Assembly (NCBI RefSeq): GCF_007991635.1 | Contig: NZ_BJYS01000004.1 | Span: 124,001-188,000 of the forward strand | From: Adhaeribacter aerolatus | GTDB lineage: Bacteria > Bacteroidota > Bacteroidia > Cytophagales > Hymenobacteraceae | Length of the DNA: 64,000 nt | Direction of reading: 5' to 3' | Shown here: one piece after another, positions 16,791 to 27,822 of the stretch | Numbering within the stretch: the stretch's first letter is position 1 | How the letters are laid out: every line of letters begins with the position of its first letter | The notes under the pieces: generated by a model | What the model was told of the DNA's origin: nothing | The model's database searches: none | Seen by the model: the letters and a program-made list of their open reading frames with translations, nothing else | Position numbers and translations under genes: made by a program

Positions 16791-16895
16791 GTCATTCTGT
16801 TAAGAATCTTCTGCATAAATTGGGTAAACAGGTAATAAACCAAGTCTGGTATTTGCCTGTTATGCTTTCTATGCAGAAGATTCCTCCGGAATGAC
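16791..16895. repeat. Inverted repeat of the TCATTCTG family (copy 2)
   Basis: GTCATTCTGTTAAGAATCTTCTGCATA (left) is mirrored by ATGCAGAAGATTCCTCCGGAATGAC (right) with few mismatches, spanning about 105 nt. It lies directly beside another repeat type (16496-16690), so small elements have accumulated in this gap. Confidence 0.7.
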
Positions 16896-16989
16896 GGGTG
16901 TGGAGGAAATGATTTATACTTTCAGCTATGGAAGGTCATTCATACTAACTGGTATTATTTAGCTTAGAACTTAGCCCTTCTAGTAAAGA

Positions 16990-17037
16990 ACAACTAAAAA
17001 CAATGCCTTTCCCTGATTTAGGTGGAAAGGCATTGTT
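16990..17037 (-). terminator. Terminator of the ugd-uxs operon
   Basis: Perfect 14-bp stem AACAATGCCTTTCC (16999-17012) / GGAAAGGCATTGTT (17024-17037). On the minus strand it is followed by TTTTTAG. It starts 43 nt after the uxs stop. Confidence 0.85.
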
Positions 17038-17080
17038 AGTATTATAATAAATAAGTCAAGCTTTTAGTGCTTAACAGATT

Positions 17081-18034
17081 TTAGCTCTGCAGCACTTCTA
17101 CTTTTTCTTTAAAATATTCGAGGGTGCGGCGCAGGCCTTCGGCGCGGGAAACCTGGGGCTCCCAGCCTAATATTTCTTTGGCTTTCGAAATATTCGGACG
17201 GCGCTTCTGCGGATCGTCTTTTGGTAGCGGCTGGTAACCTAAATTAAGCGGCACACCGGTCAGGTTGCAGATTTCTTCGGCAAATTCTTTTATGGTAATT
17301 TCATCGGGGTTGCCAATGTTCACCGGCAACGGGTAATCGCTGAATAAAAGGCGGTAAATGCCTTCAATTAAATCATCGACGTAACAGAAAGAGCGCGTTT
17401 GGGAACCATCGCCGAAGATAGAAAGCTCCTCGCCTCTTAAAGCCTGGCTCAGGAAAGCCGGCAATACCCGGCCGTCGTCCAGGCGCATCCGCGGACCATA
17501 GGTATTAAATATGCGCACAATGCGGGTTTCCAGGCCGTGGTGCGTGTGATACGCCATGGTAATCGCTTCCTGAAAACGCTTGGCTTCGTCGTAGCAACCA
17601 CGCGGGCCCACGGGGTTTACATTACCCCAGTATTCTTCTACCTGTGGGTGTACTTCCGGGTCGCCGTAAACTTCGGAAGTGGAAGCAATAAGCATCCGGG
17701 CACCTTTGGCGCGGGCCAGACCTAATAAATTATGCGTACCCAAAGAACCTACTTTCAGCGTCTGAATCGGAATCTGCAAATAATCAATCGGGCTGGCCGG
17801 AGAGGCAAAGTGCAGAATATAATCGAGCTGGCCTGGTACGTGCACGTACTTGGAAACATCGTGGTGGTAAAACTCGAAATTCGGCAGCTTAAATAAATGC
17901 TCGATGTTGGCAATGTTGCCGGTAATCAGGTTATCCATCGCAATAACGTAATAACCTTCGTTAATAAAGCGGTCGCAGAGGTGAGACCCTAAAAAGCCGG
18001 CCCCGCCGGTAATCAAAATTCGTTTCTGAGTCAT
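17081..18034 (-). CDS. uxs: UDP-glucuronate decarboxylase (UDP-xylose synthase)
   Basis: A 317-residue SDR enzyme converting UDP-glucuronate to UDP-xylose with bound NAD. It has [10 protein letters not shown] (10-19), SPASPIDY (78-85), the STSEVYGDP strand (119-126 region) and [10 protein letters not shown] with Y148xxxK152, all typical of UXS rather than of other epimerases. It starts 9 nt after ugd, which makes UDP-glucuronate, so the two form a two-gene UDP-xylose operon closed by a strong terminator. UDP-xylose is a donor for surface glycans; its link to the xylan locus downstream is only that both concern xylose. Confidence 0.92.
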   Translation of the reverse strand: MTQKRILITGGAGFLGSHLCDRFINEGYYVIAMDNLITGNIANIEHLFKLPNFEFYHHDVSKYVHVPGQLDYILHFASPASPIDYLQIPIQTLKVGSLGTHNLLGLARAKGARMLIASTSEVYGDPEVHPQVEEYWGNVNPVGPRGCYDEAKRFQEAITMAYHTHHGLETRIVRIFNTYGPRMRLDDGRVLPAFLSQALRGEELSIFGDGSQTRSFCYVDDLIEGIYRLLFSDYPLPVNIGNPDEITIKEFAEEICNLTGVPLNLGYQPLPKDDPQKRRPNISKAKEILGWEPQVSRAEGLRRTLEYFKEKVEVLQS

Positions 18035-18043
18035 TTGTAGGAG

Positions 18044-19390
18044 TTAAGCTAAGTCTATGGCCGAGTGATAACGTGGTTTTACACCAATACCGTAATAGGT
18101 AAAACCAGATTCTTCCATTTCTTTGATGTCGTAAATATTACGGCCGTCAAAAATAATACTGTCTTTCATTAAGCGGGCTACCACTTTAAAGTTCGGCGAC
18201 CGGAATTCGGGCCATTCGGTTACCACCAGCAACGCATCCGCATCAATCAGGGCATCGTACTGGTCCTTGGCGTATTCTATTTTGTCGCCCAGCAGGTGTT
18301 GCGCTTCTTTCATGGCTACCGGGTCGTAGGCTTTTACCTTGCCGCCGGCGGCAATAATCTTATCAATAATCACGAGCGAAGGCGCTTCGCGCATATCATC
18401 GGTTTTGGGCTTGAAGGAGAGCCCCCAGATGGCAAACGTTTTACCGGTTAAATCGCCTTCAAAGTGCCTTTGAATCTTATTAAATAAGACCGATTTCTGG
18501 TTTTCGTTTACCGATTCTACTGATTTTAAAATCTGCATTTCATAACCATTTTCGGCTGCGGTTTTAATCAGGGCTTTTACGTCTTTCGGGAAGCACGAAC
18601 CACCGTAACCAATACCGGGGTAAATAAATTTATTGCCGATACGGGCATCGCTGCCGATACCTTTGCGCACCATGTTTACATCAGCGCCCATTATTTCGCA
18701 CAGGTTGGCAATGTCGTTCATGAAGCTGATTTTGGTAGCCAGCATGGAGTTAGCAGCGTACTTCGTCATTTCGGCGGAGGGAATATCCATGAAAATAATC
18801 GGATGGCCGTTCAGCAGGAAAGGCTTGTAAACCTTGGTCATGATGTCTTCGGCCCGCTCCGATTCTACGCCAATCACAATGCGGTCGGGTTTCAGGAAAT
18901 CTTCGATGGCAGCGCCTTCTTTCAGGAACTCCGGGTTAGAGGCTACGTCGAACTCCAGGGGTTCTTCGCGCAGAATAATTTCTTCTTCGATGGCGGCCCG
19001 CACTTTGCGCGCGGTACCCACCGGCACAGTGCTTTTGGTAACCACCACCATGTAGTTGTTCATGTGCTTCCCAATGCTGCGGGCCACGGCCAGCACATAT
19101 TTTAAATCGGCGCTGCCGTCTTCGCCCGGCGGCGTACCTACGGCAATAAAAGCTACATCGGCATCCTGAATGCTGGTGGCAATATCATCGGAGAAATGCA
19201 GGCGCTCCTGGCGGGTATTCCGCAGCACCATTTCTTCGAGGCCAGGCTCGTAGATGGGCAGAATACCGTTTTTCAGGTTTTCAATTTTTTTGGTATCAAT
19301 ATCAATACAAGTAACATCCATACCTACTTCAGCGAGGCAGGTTCCCGTAACCAGTCCAACGTATCCGGTTCCAACAATGGCAATTTTCAT
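18044..19390 (-). CDS. ugd: UDP-glucose 6-dehydrogenase
   Basis: A 448-residue NAD-dependent dehydrogenase oxidising UDP-glucose to UDP-glucuronate. N-terminal Rossmann loop GTGYVGLVTG (7-16), then VGTPPGEDGSADL, the STVPVGT segment, NPEFLKEGAA, and the catalytic Cys266 in GYGGSCFPKDV. The C-terminal UDP-binding domain begins around residue 320. Length is normal. It is the first gene of the ugd-uxs pair and is preceded by an AT-rich region with matches to the Bacteroidota -7 box. Confidence 0.95.
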   Translation of the reverse strand: MKIAIVGTGYVGLVTGTCLAEVGMDVTCIDIDTKKIENLKNGILPIYEPGLEEMVLRNTRQERLHFSDDIATSIQDADVAFIAVGTPPGEDGSADLKYVLAVARSIGKHMNNYMVVVTKSTVPVGTARKVRAAIEEEIILREEPLEFDVASNPEFLKEGAAIEDFLKPDRIVIGVESERAEDIMTKVYKPFLLNGHPIIFMDIPSAEMTKYAANSMLATKISFMNDIANLCEIMGADVNMVRKGIGSDARIGNKFIYPGIGYGGSCFPKDVKALIKTAAENGYEMQILKSVESVNENQKSVLFNKIQRHFEGDLTGKTFAIWGLSFKPKTDDMREAPSLVIIDKIIAAGGKVKAYDPVAMKEAQHLLGDKIEYAKDQYDALIDADALLVVTEWPEFRSPNFKVVARLMKDSIIFDGRNIYDIKEMEESGFTYYGIGVKPRYHSAIDLA

Positions 19391-19430
19391 AAATATTTAA
19401 TTATATATATTGTTTAATATTTAATACGTA

Positions 19431-19438
19431 CAAAAATA
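19431..19438 (-). promoter_or_regulatory. Candidate -7 box of ugd
   Basis: On the minus strand it reads TATTTTTG, matching TAnnTTTG, 41 nt before the ugd ATG. A TTTG at 19462-19465, 23 nt further upstream, could be the -33 element. A second TAnnTTTG (19462-19469) overlaps it, so the exact start is uncertain. Confidence 0.45.
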
Positions 19439-19500
19439 TAGGTTAGTTGTAAAATTAAAAACAAATATAGATAAATATTTAATAATCAAGTTATTGTAAA

Positions 19501-21405
19501 TTATACAAGATGTTTCTTGTACCAGTGCTGAAACACAATTAACCCCCAGATACGGGCATGGATATCTTCGGGATTCTTCGAAAATATTTTGGCTTTTAAT
19601 TTCCGGATTTCGGCTACCTCAAATATTCCCTGCTCTTCTATAAATTGGTCCGACAACAAATTGTCGGTAATCAGCGGACGCAGTTCGTTCTGGAACCACT
19701 TGAGCAGCGGTACTTCAAAGCCGTGCTTGGGCCGGTTGTACAGTTCAGTGGGCAACATAGGCCGGAAAGCGTCCTGCACCAGCTTCTTTTTCATTTTATT
19801 ATCAATCTTAGACGACTGCGGCAGCGAAAAAGCGAAATTGACCACCTTGTAATCCAGAAAAGGCGTACGCACCTCCAGGCTATTGGCCATAGACATTAAA
19901 TCTACTTTCGTGAGCATGTCGTTGGGCAGCACCAGTTGCATATCGGTATACAGCACCTCGTTGATGTCGCCATCCTGGTGGATATATTTCAAAATCTGCC
20001 GCTTGCGCTTTTTATAAACGCCTTTGGCCATAAACTGCCGGCTTCTTTTAGTTAACAGCCGCCGGACTTCTTCTTCGTCGGCGAAAGTGGCCCAGTTATA
20101 ATAACGGTCTTTGGCGGAGGCCATCATGCCTTCGGAAAAGCGTTGCAATTGCCTTACTTTATTGCCTAGACTTGAGTTACGTGATTTAGGCAAAATATCC
20201 CAGAGTGGGCCCAGGCCCGTAACCATTTCGGCCAAAAAGCCGCCCTGCCGCACTTTGTAATCGCCCATGTGCTTGTTGTAGCCGGCAAATAATTCATCAG
20301 CGCCATCGCCGGATAAGGCTACCGTAACCTGCTGCCGGGTATATTTGCTCAGGATGTAAACGGCCAGGGCCGAGGAGTCGGCAAAAGGCTCATCTGTATA
20401 ATCGAGCACCTGAAATAGGTGATCGTACAAATCCTGGTTGGTGAGCGAAAATACCGTGTGGTTGGTTTTATATTTATCGGCTACTAGTTTGGCGTAACGG
20501 GTTTCATCAAAAAAGGGCTCATCGCGGTAACCAATCGAGAAAGTATTCAGCTTATCGGTGTGCCGGGAAGCCAGCGCCACAATAACCGAAGAATCGATGC
20601 CGCCGCTCAGAAAAGCGCCTAAGGGCACATCCGCAATCATCCGGCGCTGCACCGAGGCATCGAGCAGCTCTACTAATTTTTGCTGTTGCTGCTCGTAGCT
20701 GAGCGGGTTGTTTTTAACTTTCTTTTTATCGTACGGAATGCGGTACCAGGCTTTTTTCAGCACCTTGCCGTTTATGATGTACAAATAATGGCCGGGTTCC
20801 AGTTTTTTTACACCTTTAATAATAGAAGCCGGTCCCGGAATATAATTAAACTGTAAGTACTGGTACAGCGATACGTAATCGATTTTACGGTTAATGCCAA
20901 AAGCCAGCATGGCTTTCATCTCGGATGCAAATAACAGCTTGTCTTCGTCTTTGTAAACGAGCAAAGGTTTTACGCCCATCCGGTCGCGGGCAATAAACAA
21001 AGAGTCTTCTTCTTTGTCGTAAATAGCAAAAGCAAAAAAGCCGTTCAGGCGTTTCAGAAACCGTTTGCCCTCTTTTATATATAATTTCAGCAGCACTTCG
21101 GTGTCGGTGCCGGAAAAAAAAGTATAACCGTTTTCTTTTAATTTTCTTTTGAGTTGCGGAAAGTTGAAAATCTCGCCGTTAAACACAATGGTATAGCGCC
21201 CCGACTCGTCGGTCATGGGTTGCGCGCCATCGGCGGTTAAATCCAGAATAGCCAGGCGGCGGTGGCCAAGGCCGCACTTATCAAAATAAAAATGCCCCTG
21301 CGAATCGGGTCCTCTTGATTGAATGGCATCCGTAGATGCTTTTAATTTATCTAAATAATCGCGCCCGATGTCGCTGAAAGCATAAATACCAGAGATTCCA
21401 CACAT
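19501..21405 (-). CDS. asnB: Asparagine synthase (glutamine-hydrolysing)
   Basis: A 634-residue two-domain amidotransferase. The N-terminal class II glutaminase domain starts with Met-Cys2 (MCGISGIYAF), the nucleophile after Met removal, and has RRLAILDLT and NGEIFN. The C-terminal synthetase domain carries the ATP-pyrophosphate loop SGGIDSS (267-273) and the GDGADELFAGY motif. It makes asparagine from aspartate and glutamine using ATP. AsnB homologues are often found in surface-polysaccharide clusters, where some amidate sugar acids, and this one sits next to ugd, so a glycan role is possible. Sequence alone supports the general enzyme. Confidence 0.9.
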   Translation of the reverse strand: MCGISGIYAFSDIGRDYLDKLKASTDAIQSRGPDSQGHFYFDKCGLGHRRLAILDLTADGAQPMTDESGRYTIVFNGEIFNFPQLKRKLKENGYTFFSGTDTEVLLKLYIKEGKRFLKRLNGFFAFAIYDKEEDSLFIARDRMGVKPLLVYKDEDKLLFASEMKAMLAFGINRKIDYVSLYQYLQFNYIPGPASIIKGVKKLEPGHYLYIINGKVLKKAWYRIPYDKKKVKNNPLSYEQQQQKLVELLDASVQRRMIADVPLGAFLSGGIDSSVIVALASRHTDKLNTFSIGYRDEPFFDETRYAKLVADKYKTNHTVFSLTNQDLYDHLFQVLDYTDEPFADSSALAVYILSKYTRQQVTVALSGDGADELFAGYNKHMGDYKVRQGGFLAEMVTGLGPLWDILPKSRNSSLGNKVRQLQRFSEGMMASAKDRYYNWATFADEEEVRRLLTKRSRQFMAKGVYKKRKRQILKYIHQDGDINEVLYTDMQLVLPNDMLTKVDLMSMANSLEVRTPFLDYKVVNFAFSLPQSSKIDNKMKKKLVQDAFRPMLPTELYNRPKHGFEVPLLKWFQNELRPLITDNLLSDQFIEEQGIFEVAEIRKLKAKIFSKNPEDIHARIWGLIVFQHWYKKHLV

Positions 21406-21809
21406 ATTGGCCGTAAATTTATTATTTATCCTGTATTTACTCTAATATAATATTGGTGTTGCAGGCAGAAGCGTAAGTTCGGAAAGTAAACTTCAACTAT
21501 TTTGATAACTGGCAACCAGGCGCTGAATTATTTTATATGAACTCCTAACCGCAGGTTTCCCGGCCATCTCGCGTCAGCAACAGCTGAAGACAGCCCACGC
21601 CTTTACCGGTTCTAGGGTTTCAGCAAATCGGCTTCGGGAAAGAAAACGCTTTGTTTACGCCCCTTTGGGAAGGCAAATTTACTGGCATGCCCAGTCTTAA
21701 AAGAAATGATTTGGGAATCAAAAGGTTAAGAAAAAAACACCCCGATTTTCCGGCCACGTCTTTTTTAAAACTCTTCTTTGCCTTAAATTCATCCTTCCAT
21801 CAAACCTTT
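21406..21809. other. Intergenic region upstream of asnB and the NlpC/P60 gene
   Basis: 404 nt between divergent genes. An in-frame ATG at 21651 could extend the plus-strand gene, but the signal peptide argues against it. No repeat, hairpin or exact TAnnTTTG box was found. Confidence 0.5.
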
Positions 21810-22436
21810 ATGCTTATGACTTGGCGTTCGCTGCACCCTAATCTGAAGCTAATGTTGTCTTGCCTGGCCCTGTGCCTGATGGTATCCTGTAAGAAATCGT
21901 ATACCGGTTTCCGGTCCGGCACTGTTTCGGATAATCCCTATGCCGATACCGACCAACGGGTGCTGGAACGGGAGTTTAAAAGACAGGAAAAGCAGCTGAT
22001 TAAGCAGCAACGCCGCACCGGCCGCATGGCCCGCACGCACACCAACAAAAAAATACAGCGGGTTATCCGTACAGCCCGCTCTTACCGGGGCACCCCCTAC
22101 CGTTGGGGTGGCACCACCCGCATTGGCATGGATTGCTCCGGGTTGCTGTGTACTTCTTTTAAAGCCATTGACGTAGACCTGCCCCGCACCTCGAACGAGC
22201 AAAGTGAATTTGGCCGCCGGGTGCGGCCGAAAGAATTACGTCCCGGCGATCTGGTCTTTTTCGGCGCCTCCGGCGGCAGCCGCCAAATTACGCACGTAGG
22301 TATGATTACGGATGTAAAAGGCCGCGACGAAGTATTTTTTATTCATGCCTCTACCAGTTTGGGAGTAAAAGAAGACAATTTGTACTCCAACTATTATCAG
22401 AAAATTTTCATCAAAGCGGTTCGGCCCCGCATCTAA
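21810..22436 (+). CDS. NlpC/P60 family lipoprotein (peptidoglycan endopeptidase)
   Basis: 208 residues from the ATG at 21810. I chose this start over 21651 because it puts a lipoprotein signal directly at the N-terminus, with lipobox LMVSC and lipidated Cys27 followed by KKS, which suggests retention in the periplasm. The C-terminal NlpC/P60 domain has the catalytic Cys in GMDCSGLL, the His in THVGMI and a third polar residue in FIHAST. The family cleaves peptide stems of peptidoglycan (D-Glu-meso-DAP bonds). A basic linker (about 60-85) separates anchor and enzyme. It stands alone between asnB and a TonB-dependent receptor. Confidence 0.88.
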   Translation: MLMTWRSLHPNLKLMLSCLALCLMVSCKKSYTGFRSGTVSDNPYADTDQRVLEREFKRQEKQLIKQQRRTGRMARTHTNKKIQRVIRTARSYRGTPYRWGGTTRIGMDCSGLLCTSFKAIDVDLPRTSNEQSEFGRRVRPKELRPGDLVFFGASGGSRQITHVGMITDVKGRDEVFFIHASTSLGVKEDNLYSNYYQKIFIKAVRPRI

Positions 22437-22538
22437 ATTTTTCCTATCTTTGCGCGCGGAAACCTCCGTGCTTTTATTATTCTAACACAATGGGCATTTT
22501 GTTAATTATTTTTTAACAAATTCTGATTTGTTTTAGAT

Positions 22539-22546
22539 TATTTTTG
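22539..22546 (+). promoter_or_regulatory. Candidate -7 box of the Oar-like receptor gene
   Basis: TATTTTTG matches TAnnTTTG about 200 nt before the ATG at 22749. A well-spaced -33 element is not evident. The rest of the 22437-22748 gap shows nothing else; a GTG-started frame across it has no protein-like features. Confidence 0.35.
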
Positions 22547-22748
22547 TGCAGCCAAAAAAGCAGAAACGCTGGTACCGGAAGTTTTCTGCGGTAAACTTTA
22601 GCTTTTACAAAAACACTAACCCACTTGTTTACAAGCAAATAGATAAAAACATAGTTGCCAGAAAAACGTTTTTACTCCTGTACTTTATTTCGAACACCCA
22701 ATTATTTCCTTTTTCACATAAACAAACAAAACAAATCAAAAACCCTTT

Positions 22749-25700
22749 ATGAAGAAGTTCATACTCACTACAGTTATCTTGTTGCTGTGTGCGGTTGGCT
22801 TGTACGCACAGGTAACAACCAGTAGTATTACCGGCTCGGTCAGGGATAACAGCGGCGAACCTCTGATTGGCGCTACTGTTAAAGCCACTCACCAGCCTTC
22901 CGGTACCGTGTATGGTACTACCACCAATACCGATGGCCGTTTTCAAATTCAGAACATGCGGATTGGTGGCCCTTATGCCGTAGAAGTAAGTTATATTGGT
23001 TACCAGTCACAAACCTATAATAATATCTCTTTATCGTTGGGGGTGCCTTATTCCCTGGATGCCCGCATTTCGCAGGGCGGTACCGCGCTGGAAGAAGTAG
23101 TGGTAAATGCTAACCGCTCCGAAGTTTTTAACGCGACCAAAACCGGCGCTGCCACCAATATTGGTTCGGAGCAACTGAGCAGCCTGCCCACCGTTACCCG
23201 CAGCCTCGAAGATTTTACCCGCTTAACCCCGCAGGCCAACGGCGTAGGTTTTGCCGGCCGCGATAACCGTTACAACAACATTCAAATTGACGGCGCCAAC
23301 TTTAACAATGCTTTTGGTACCAGCTCCAGCGATTTATTGCCCGGCGGCAGCACCCGCCCGGTTTCGATTGATGCCATTGAAGAAATTCAGGTAAATATTG
23401 CCCCTTACGATGTACGCCAGTCGGGCTTTACCGGGGCTGGCATTAATGCGATTACCCGCAGCGGTACCAACACTTACACCGGCTCGGCTTATACATTTTT
23501 CCGAAACCAGGATTTAAGAGGCACCCTGGTGGGCAGACGGGAATTGCCGGCGCAACCCGATAACAGCACCATAACATACGGCGCCCGTTTTGGCGGCCCT
23601 ATCATTAAAAACAAATTATTCTTCTTCGGTAACCTGGAGCGGGAAAAAGAAATATTCCCGGGCGTAACCTGGATAGCCAACCGTCCCGGCGCTACCGGCA
23701 ACGTATCCAGAACAACGGCCGTTGATTTAGAAAGAGTGCGCCAGCACCTGATTAACACGTATAACTACGACCCAGGGGCCTACGAAAATTACGCCAACGA
23801 ATTTCAGAATAAAAGCACCCGTTTTTTAACCCGCCTGGATTGGAATATTAGCCAGAACCACCGGTTTACCACGCGCTTTAACTACGCCGAAGGTACCAGC
23901 GACCAAACCGTAAATTCAACTTCTGCGCCAAACCCCCGCGGAAGTTCCGCCCGGATAGGACCGAATGCCCTGGCTTTCCAAAACGCGAATTACGGCTTTT
24001 TAAATAAAGTATGGTCGCTTACCGGCGAATTAAACAGTACATTATCCTCCCGGATATCGAACCAAATTTTAGCCACTTACAGCTTTAACCAGGCTACCCG
24101 TACTACTCCCGGTACAACTTTCCCGTTCGTGGATATCTGGCAGGGCGGCGATAATTACATTAGCTTTGGTACCGAGCTTTTTTCCGGCGCCAACGACCTG
24201 ATAAACGACAATTATACCTTTATTGATAACTTTACCTACCAGGCCGGCAAGCACAATATTACCGCCGGGGCCAGTTACGAACTCATTAAATACGGTAACT
24301 TATTCTTGCGCAATGCGACCTCTTACTACCGCTACCCATCGGTAGATGCCTTTATTAGCAATGCCCAGCCGACTTCTTTTGGTTTGTCGTATGCCTATCC
24401 GGGCCAGGACCCTTATACCCGGGTTAGCTTTGGCTTAGGTGGTCTGTATTTACAAGACAAATATTCTTTTAACAACCAACTGGACGTAACCTTTGGTATT
24501 CGGGGCGAATTACCGCTTTATTTAAACGAAATTGGTTCTAACCCCCAAATAGACAAACTGGAACTGCTGGACCAGAATGGCAAGCCTACTACCTATAAAA
24601 GTGGAACCTGGCCTAAATCCAGGGTAATGTGGTCGCCGCGCGTTGGTTTTAACTACGATGCACTGGCCGATGGCACCTTTAAACTGCGCGGCGGTACCGG
24701 TATTTTTGCCGGCCGGATTCCGTTTGTTTACTTAACCAACATGCCGGGCGCTACCGGTTTAATTACGAATACGTTAGATCCAGTTCCTAACAGCGCATTA
24801 ACCAATATCCGTTTCAACCCGGATCCCATGTACTGGCTGAACAATGGACCCGAAAACGTTTTCTTAAAATCACCGGCCGGCGGAACGCCCAGCGCCATTG
24901 CTTTGGTGGATGAAGATTTCCGGATGCCGCAAATTTGGCGGAGCAGCCTAGGTGTGGATTACACCATACCAGGCACCCCGCTGGTAGCCAGTACTGATAT
25001 CTTGTATACCAAAGACATAAAAGGTATTTACCAGTTTAATGCCAACCGCAAGCCGGCTACCCTGCAAATGAATTACGCCGGCGATAACCGCGATTTCTGG
25101 AATGGCAGTGCCAATGCGCTCTACAATACGGCCACCGGTCCTTTTGCCACGGTTTTATCAAACACCAATAAAGGCTACTCGATGACGGCAACGGTAGGGC
25201 TTTCTTTACCTAGTCAAACCGGCTTCTTTGGCTCGCTGTACTATACTTATACCGATGCCCGCGATATTACCGGTAACCCGGGTTCTACGGCTTCCTCTGT
25301 ATGGCAAAGTAATTATTCTGTAAACGACGCGAACGAGCAGTTATTGGGTATTTCGGAATTTGCTATCCCGCACCGGATTGTGGGTAATATTTCTTACCGC
25401 CAGGAATATTTAGGCCATTTGGGTACTACGGTTTCTTTATTTTATAACGGGGCGCACCAGGGCCGTTTTTCTTATACCACTAACGGCGACCTGAACCGCG
25501 ACGGCGTATCGCTGGATTTATTGTACATCCCGGAGAATGCCTCGCAACTTAATTTTGCTACCAGAACGGTAAACCGCGTAACCTTTACCGCCGAACAACA
25601 ACGGGCCGCTTACGAAGAATTTGTGAAAAACAGCAAACAATTAAGCGATGCCAAAGGTGATTATGTACTCCGTAATAACGGCTTAATGCCCTGGTTAAAC

Positions 25701-26036
25701 CGCTTCGATTTCCGGTTATTACAGGATGTATTTACTAACATTGGCGAACGCCGGAACACCTTACAATTAAGTTTTGATGTTCAGAATGCGGGTAACCTGG
25801 TTGGAAACTTTTTTAACCTGCCGTGGGGAATTGCCCAGCAATTAAATGGTGGTTCTAACTTTAACTATCCGCTATTAAATGTTGCCAGCGTAAACGCTGA
25901 AGGTGTTCCTACTTTTAACATGATAACCGTGGTAAACGAACAAGGCCAAACGGTTCTGCCTACTACGCCTTTCCGGAATACTTTTAACAACACTACTACC
26001 TGGCGGATGCAATTAGGCCTGCGTTACAGCTTCTAA
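22749..26036 (+). CDS. TonB-dependent outer-membrane receptor, Oar-like
   Basis: A 1095-residue outer-membrane transporter. Signal peptide 1-21 (ends GLYAQ), carboxypeptidase-regulatory-like Ig domain about 25-112 (SSITGSVRDNSGEPLIGATV), then a plug domain with NRYNNIQIDGANFNNAFG and a large beta-barrel ending in the aromatic terminus LGLRYSF. The form is that of the Oar/CarboxypepD_reg receptors rather than SusC: no SusD partner follows and the SusC plug signature is absent. The substrate is unknown; members are linked to protein, peptide or siderophore uptake. It is a single-gene unit with its own terminator. Confidence 0.88.
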   Translation: MKKFILTTVILLLCAVGLYAQVTTSSITGSVRDNSGEPLIGATVKATHQPSGTVYGTTTNTDGRFQIQNMRIGGPYAVEVSYIGYQSQTYNNISLSLGVPYSLDARISQGGTALEEVVVNANRSEVFNATKTGAATNIGSEQLSSLPTVTRSLEDFTRLTPQANGVGFAGRDNRYNNIQIDGANFNNAFGTSSSDLLPGGSTRPVSIDAIEEIQVNIAPYDVRQSGFTGAGINAITRSGTNTYTGSAYTFFRNQDLRGTLVGRRELPAQPDNSTITYGARFGGPIIKNKLFFFGNLEREKEIFPGVTWIANRPGATGNVSRTTAVDLERVRQHLINTYNYDPGAYENYANEFQNKSTRFLTRLDWNISQNHRFTTRFNYAEGTSDQTVNSTSAPNPRGSSARIGPNALAFQNANYGFLNKVWSLTGELNSTLSSRISNQILATYSFNQATRTTPGTTFPFVDIWQGGDNYISFGTELFSGANDLINDNYTFIDNFTYQAGKHNITAGASYELIKYGNLFLRNATSYYRYPSVDAFISNAQPTSFGLSYAYPGQDPYTRVSFGLGGLYLQDKYSFNNQLDVTFGIRGELPLYLNEIGSNPQIDKLELLDQNGKPTTYKSGTWPKSRVMWSPRVGFNYDALADGTFKLRGGTGIFAGRIPFVYLTNMPGATGLITNTLDPVPNSALTNIRFNPDPMYWLNNGPENVFLKSPAGGTPSAIALVDEDFRMPQIWRSSLGVDYTIPGTPLVASTDILYTKDIKGIYQFNANRKPATLQMNYAGDNRDFWNGSANALYNTATGPFATVLSNTNKGYSMTATVGLSLPSQTGFFGSLYYTYTDARDITGNPGSTASSVWQSNYSVNDANEQLLGISEFAIPHRIVGNISYRQEYLGHLGTTVSLFYNGAHQGRFSYTTNGDLNRDGVSLDLLYIPENASQLNFATRTVNRVTFTAEQQRAAYEEFVKNSKQLSDAKGDYVLRNNGLMPWLNRFDFRLLQDVFTNIGERRNTLQLSFDVQNAGNLVGNFFNLPWGIAQQLNGGSNFNYPLLNVASVNAEGVPTFNMITVVNEQGQTVLPTTPFRNTFNNTTTWRMQLGLRYSF

Positions 26037-26062
26037 TCTATCGGGTTGGTTGTTTTATTATA

Positions 26063-26097
26063 AAAAGCCCGAAGCTAGACTTAGCTCCGGGTTTTTT
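26063..26097 (+). terminator. Terminator of the Oar-like receptor gene
   Basis: AAAAGCCCGAAGCTA pairs with TTAGCTCCGGGTTTTTT around a short loop, about 30 nt after the stop, ending in a run of six T. Confidence 0.85.
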
Positions 26098-26144
26098 ATT
26101 TAAAATATTTTTTGACAGGTATTAGAAGTTTAAAAAAATTATTT

Positions 26145-26152
26145 TACTTTTG
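26145..26152 (+). promoter_or_regulatory. Candidate -7 box of the tRNA-Ala gene
   Basis: TACTTTTG, an exact TAnnTTTG match, ends 33 nt before the first base of the tRNA. This gives a short leader, as expected for a tRNA gene. A TTTG at 26111-26114 is further upstream than usual for -33. Confidence 0.6.
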
Positions 26153-26184
26153 CATCACTATCGCAAACGGCGGTAGAAATCAAA

Positions 26185-26259
<75 letters not shown>

Positions 26260-26260
26260 C

Positions 26261-26303
26261 AAAAAAAGCACTTATAAGGTAAAACTTGTAAGTGCTTTTT
26301 TAT
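26261..26303 (+). terminator. Terminator of tRNA-Ala
   Basis: AAAAAAAGCACTTA pairs with TAAGTGCTTTTTT around a 16-nt loop, starting 2 nt after the tRNA. The A-rich and T-rich flanks would let it work in both directions. Confidence 0.88.
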
Positions 26304-26619
26304 TTGCAAACAACTTATTGATATCGATTCCTTTTCCTGATAAACTGTCTATAAGATTATTTATTATCTTTTTAACGGCAAGGTTCAAATATTTTAATTT
26401 ATACAAGTATTAATTCGATCTGTAGTTCCCGTTGGTGCGTTGGTGGCCTTACCGAAAACCAGCAAAGACCATCCAACACATCAGGTTAATAATTAAGGTA
26501 TTATAAATAAGGCTTCAACATTTACTAAATCAAATATTTTTCTAATCGCAGTTGTTATTATGAATAGCAATGGAAAAATTAAAACTGACTTACTAAACTA
26601 TGGCAGACCTATGTGTTAT
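26304..26619. other. Intergenic region between the tRNA and the xylan locus
   Basis: 316 nt, AT-rich, no ORF or repeat recognised. I also see no clear terminator for the minus-strand esterase gene that ends at 26620. Confidence 0.5.
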
Positions 26620-27774
<1,155 letters not shown>

Positions 27775-27822
27775 TTATGAATGCGATAAACTAATCACCA
27801 TTTTTAAAAGGGAAGTCAAACT

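Noticed and set aside
16586-16843. 85-residue minus-strand ORF
   Set aside because: It runs through two palindromic repeats (16496-16690 and 16791-16895) and shows no domain, signal peptide or codon pattern of a real gene.
16496-16895. Possible structured regulatory RNA
   Set aside because: The strong hairpins are repeated in other gaps and are not placed consistently before a gene, so mobile repeats are the simpler reading.
21651-21809. Longer N-terminus for the NlpC/P60 gene
   Set aside because: It would place 53 residues before a clear lipoprotein signal peptide, which must be at the N-terminus. The ATG at 21810 is preferred.
22546-22752. 68-residue GTG-started ORF before the Oar-like receptor
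   Set aside because: It overlaps the leader and start of the receptor gene, and its start coincides with a -7 box. The composition is that of an AT-rich leader.
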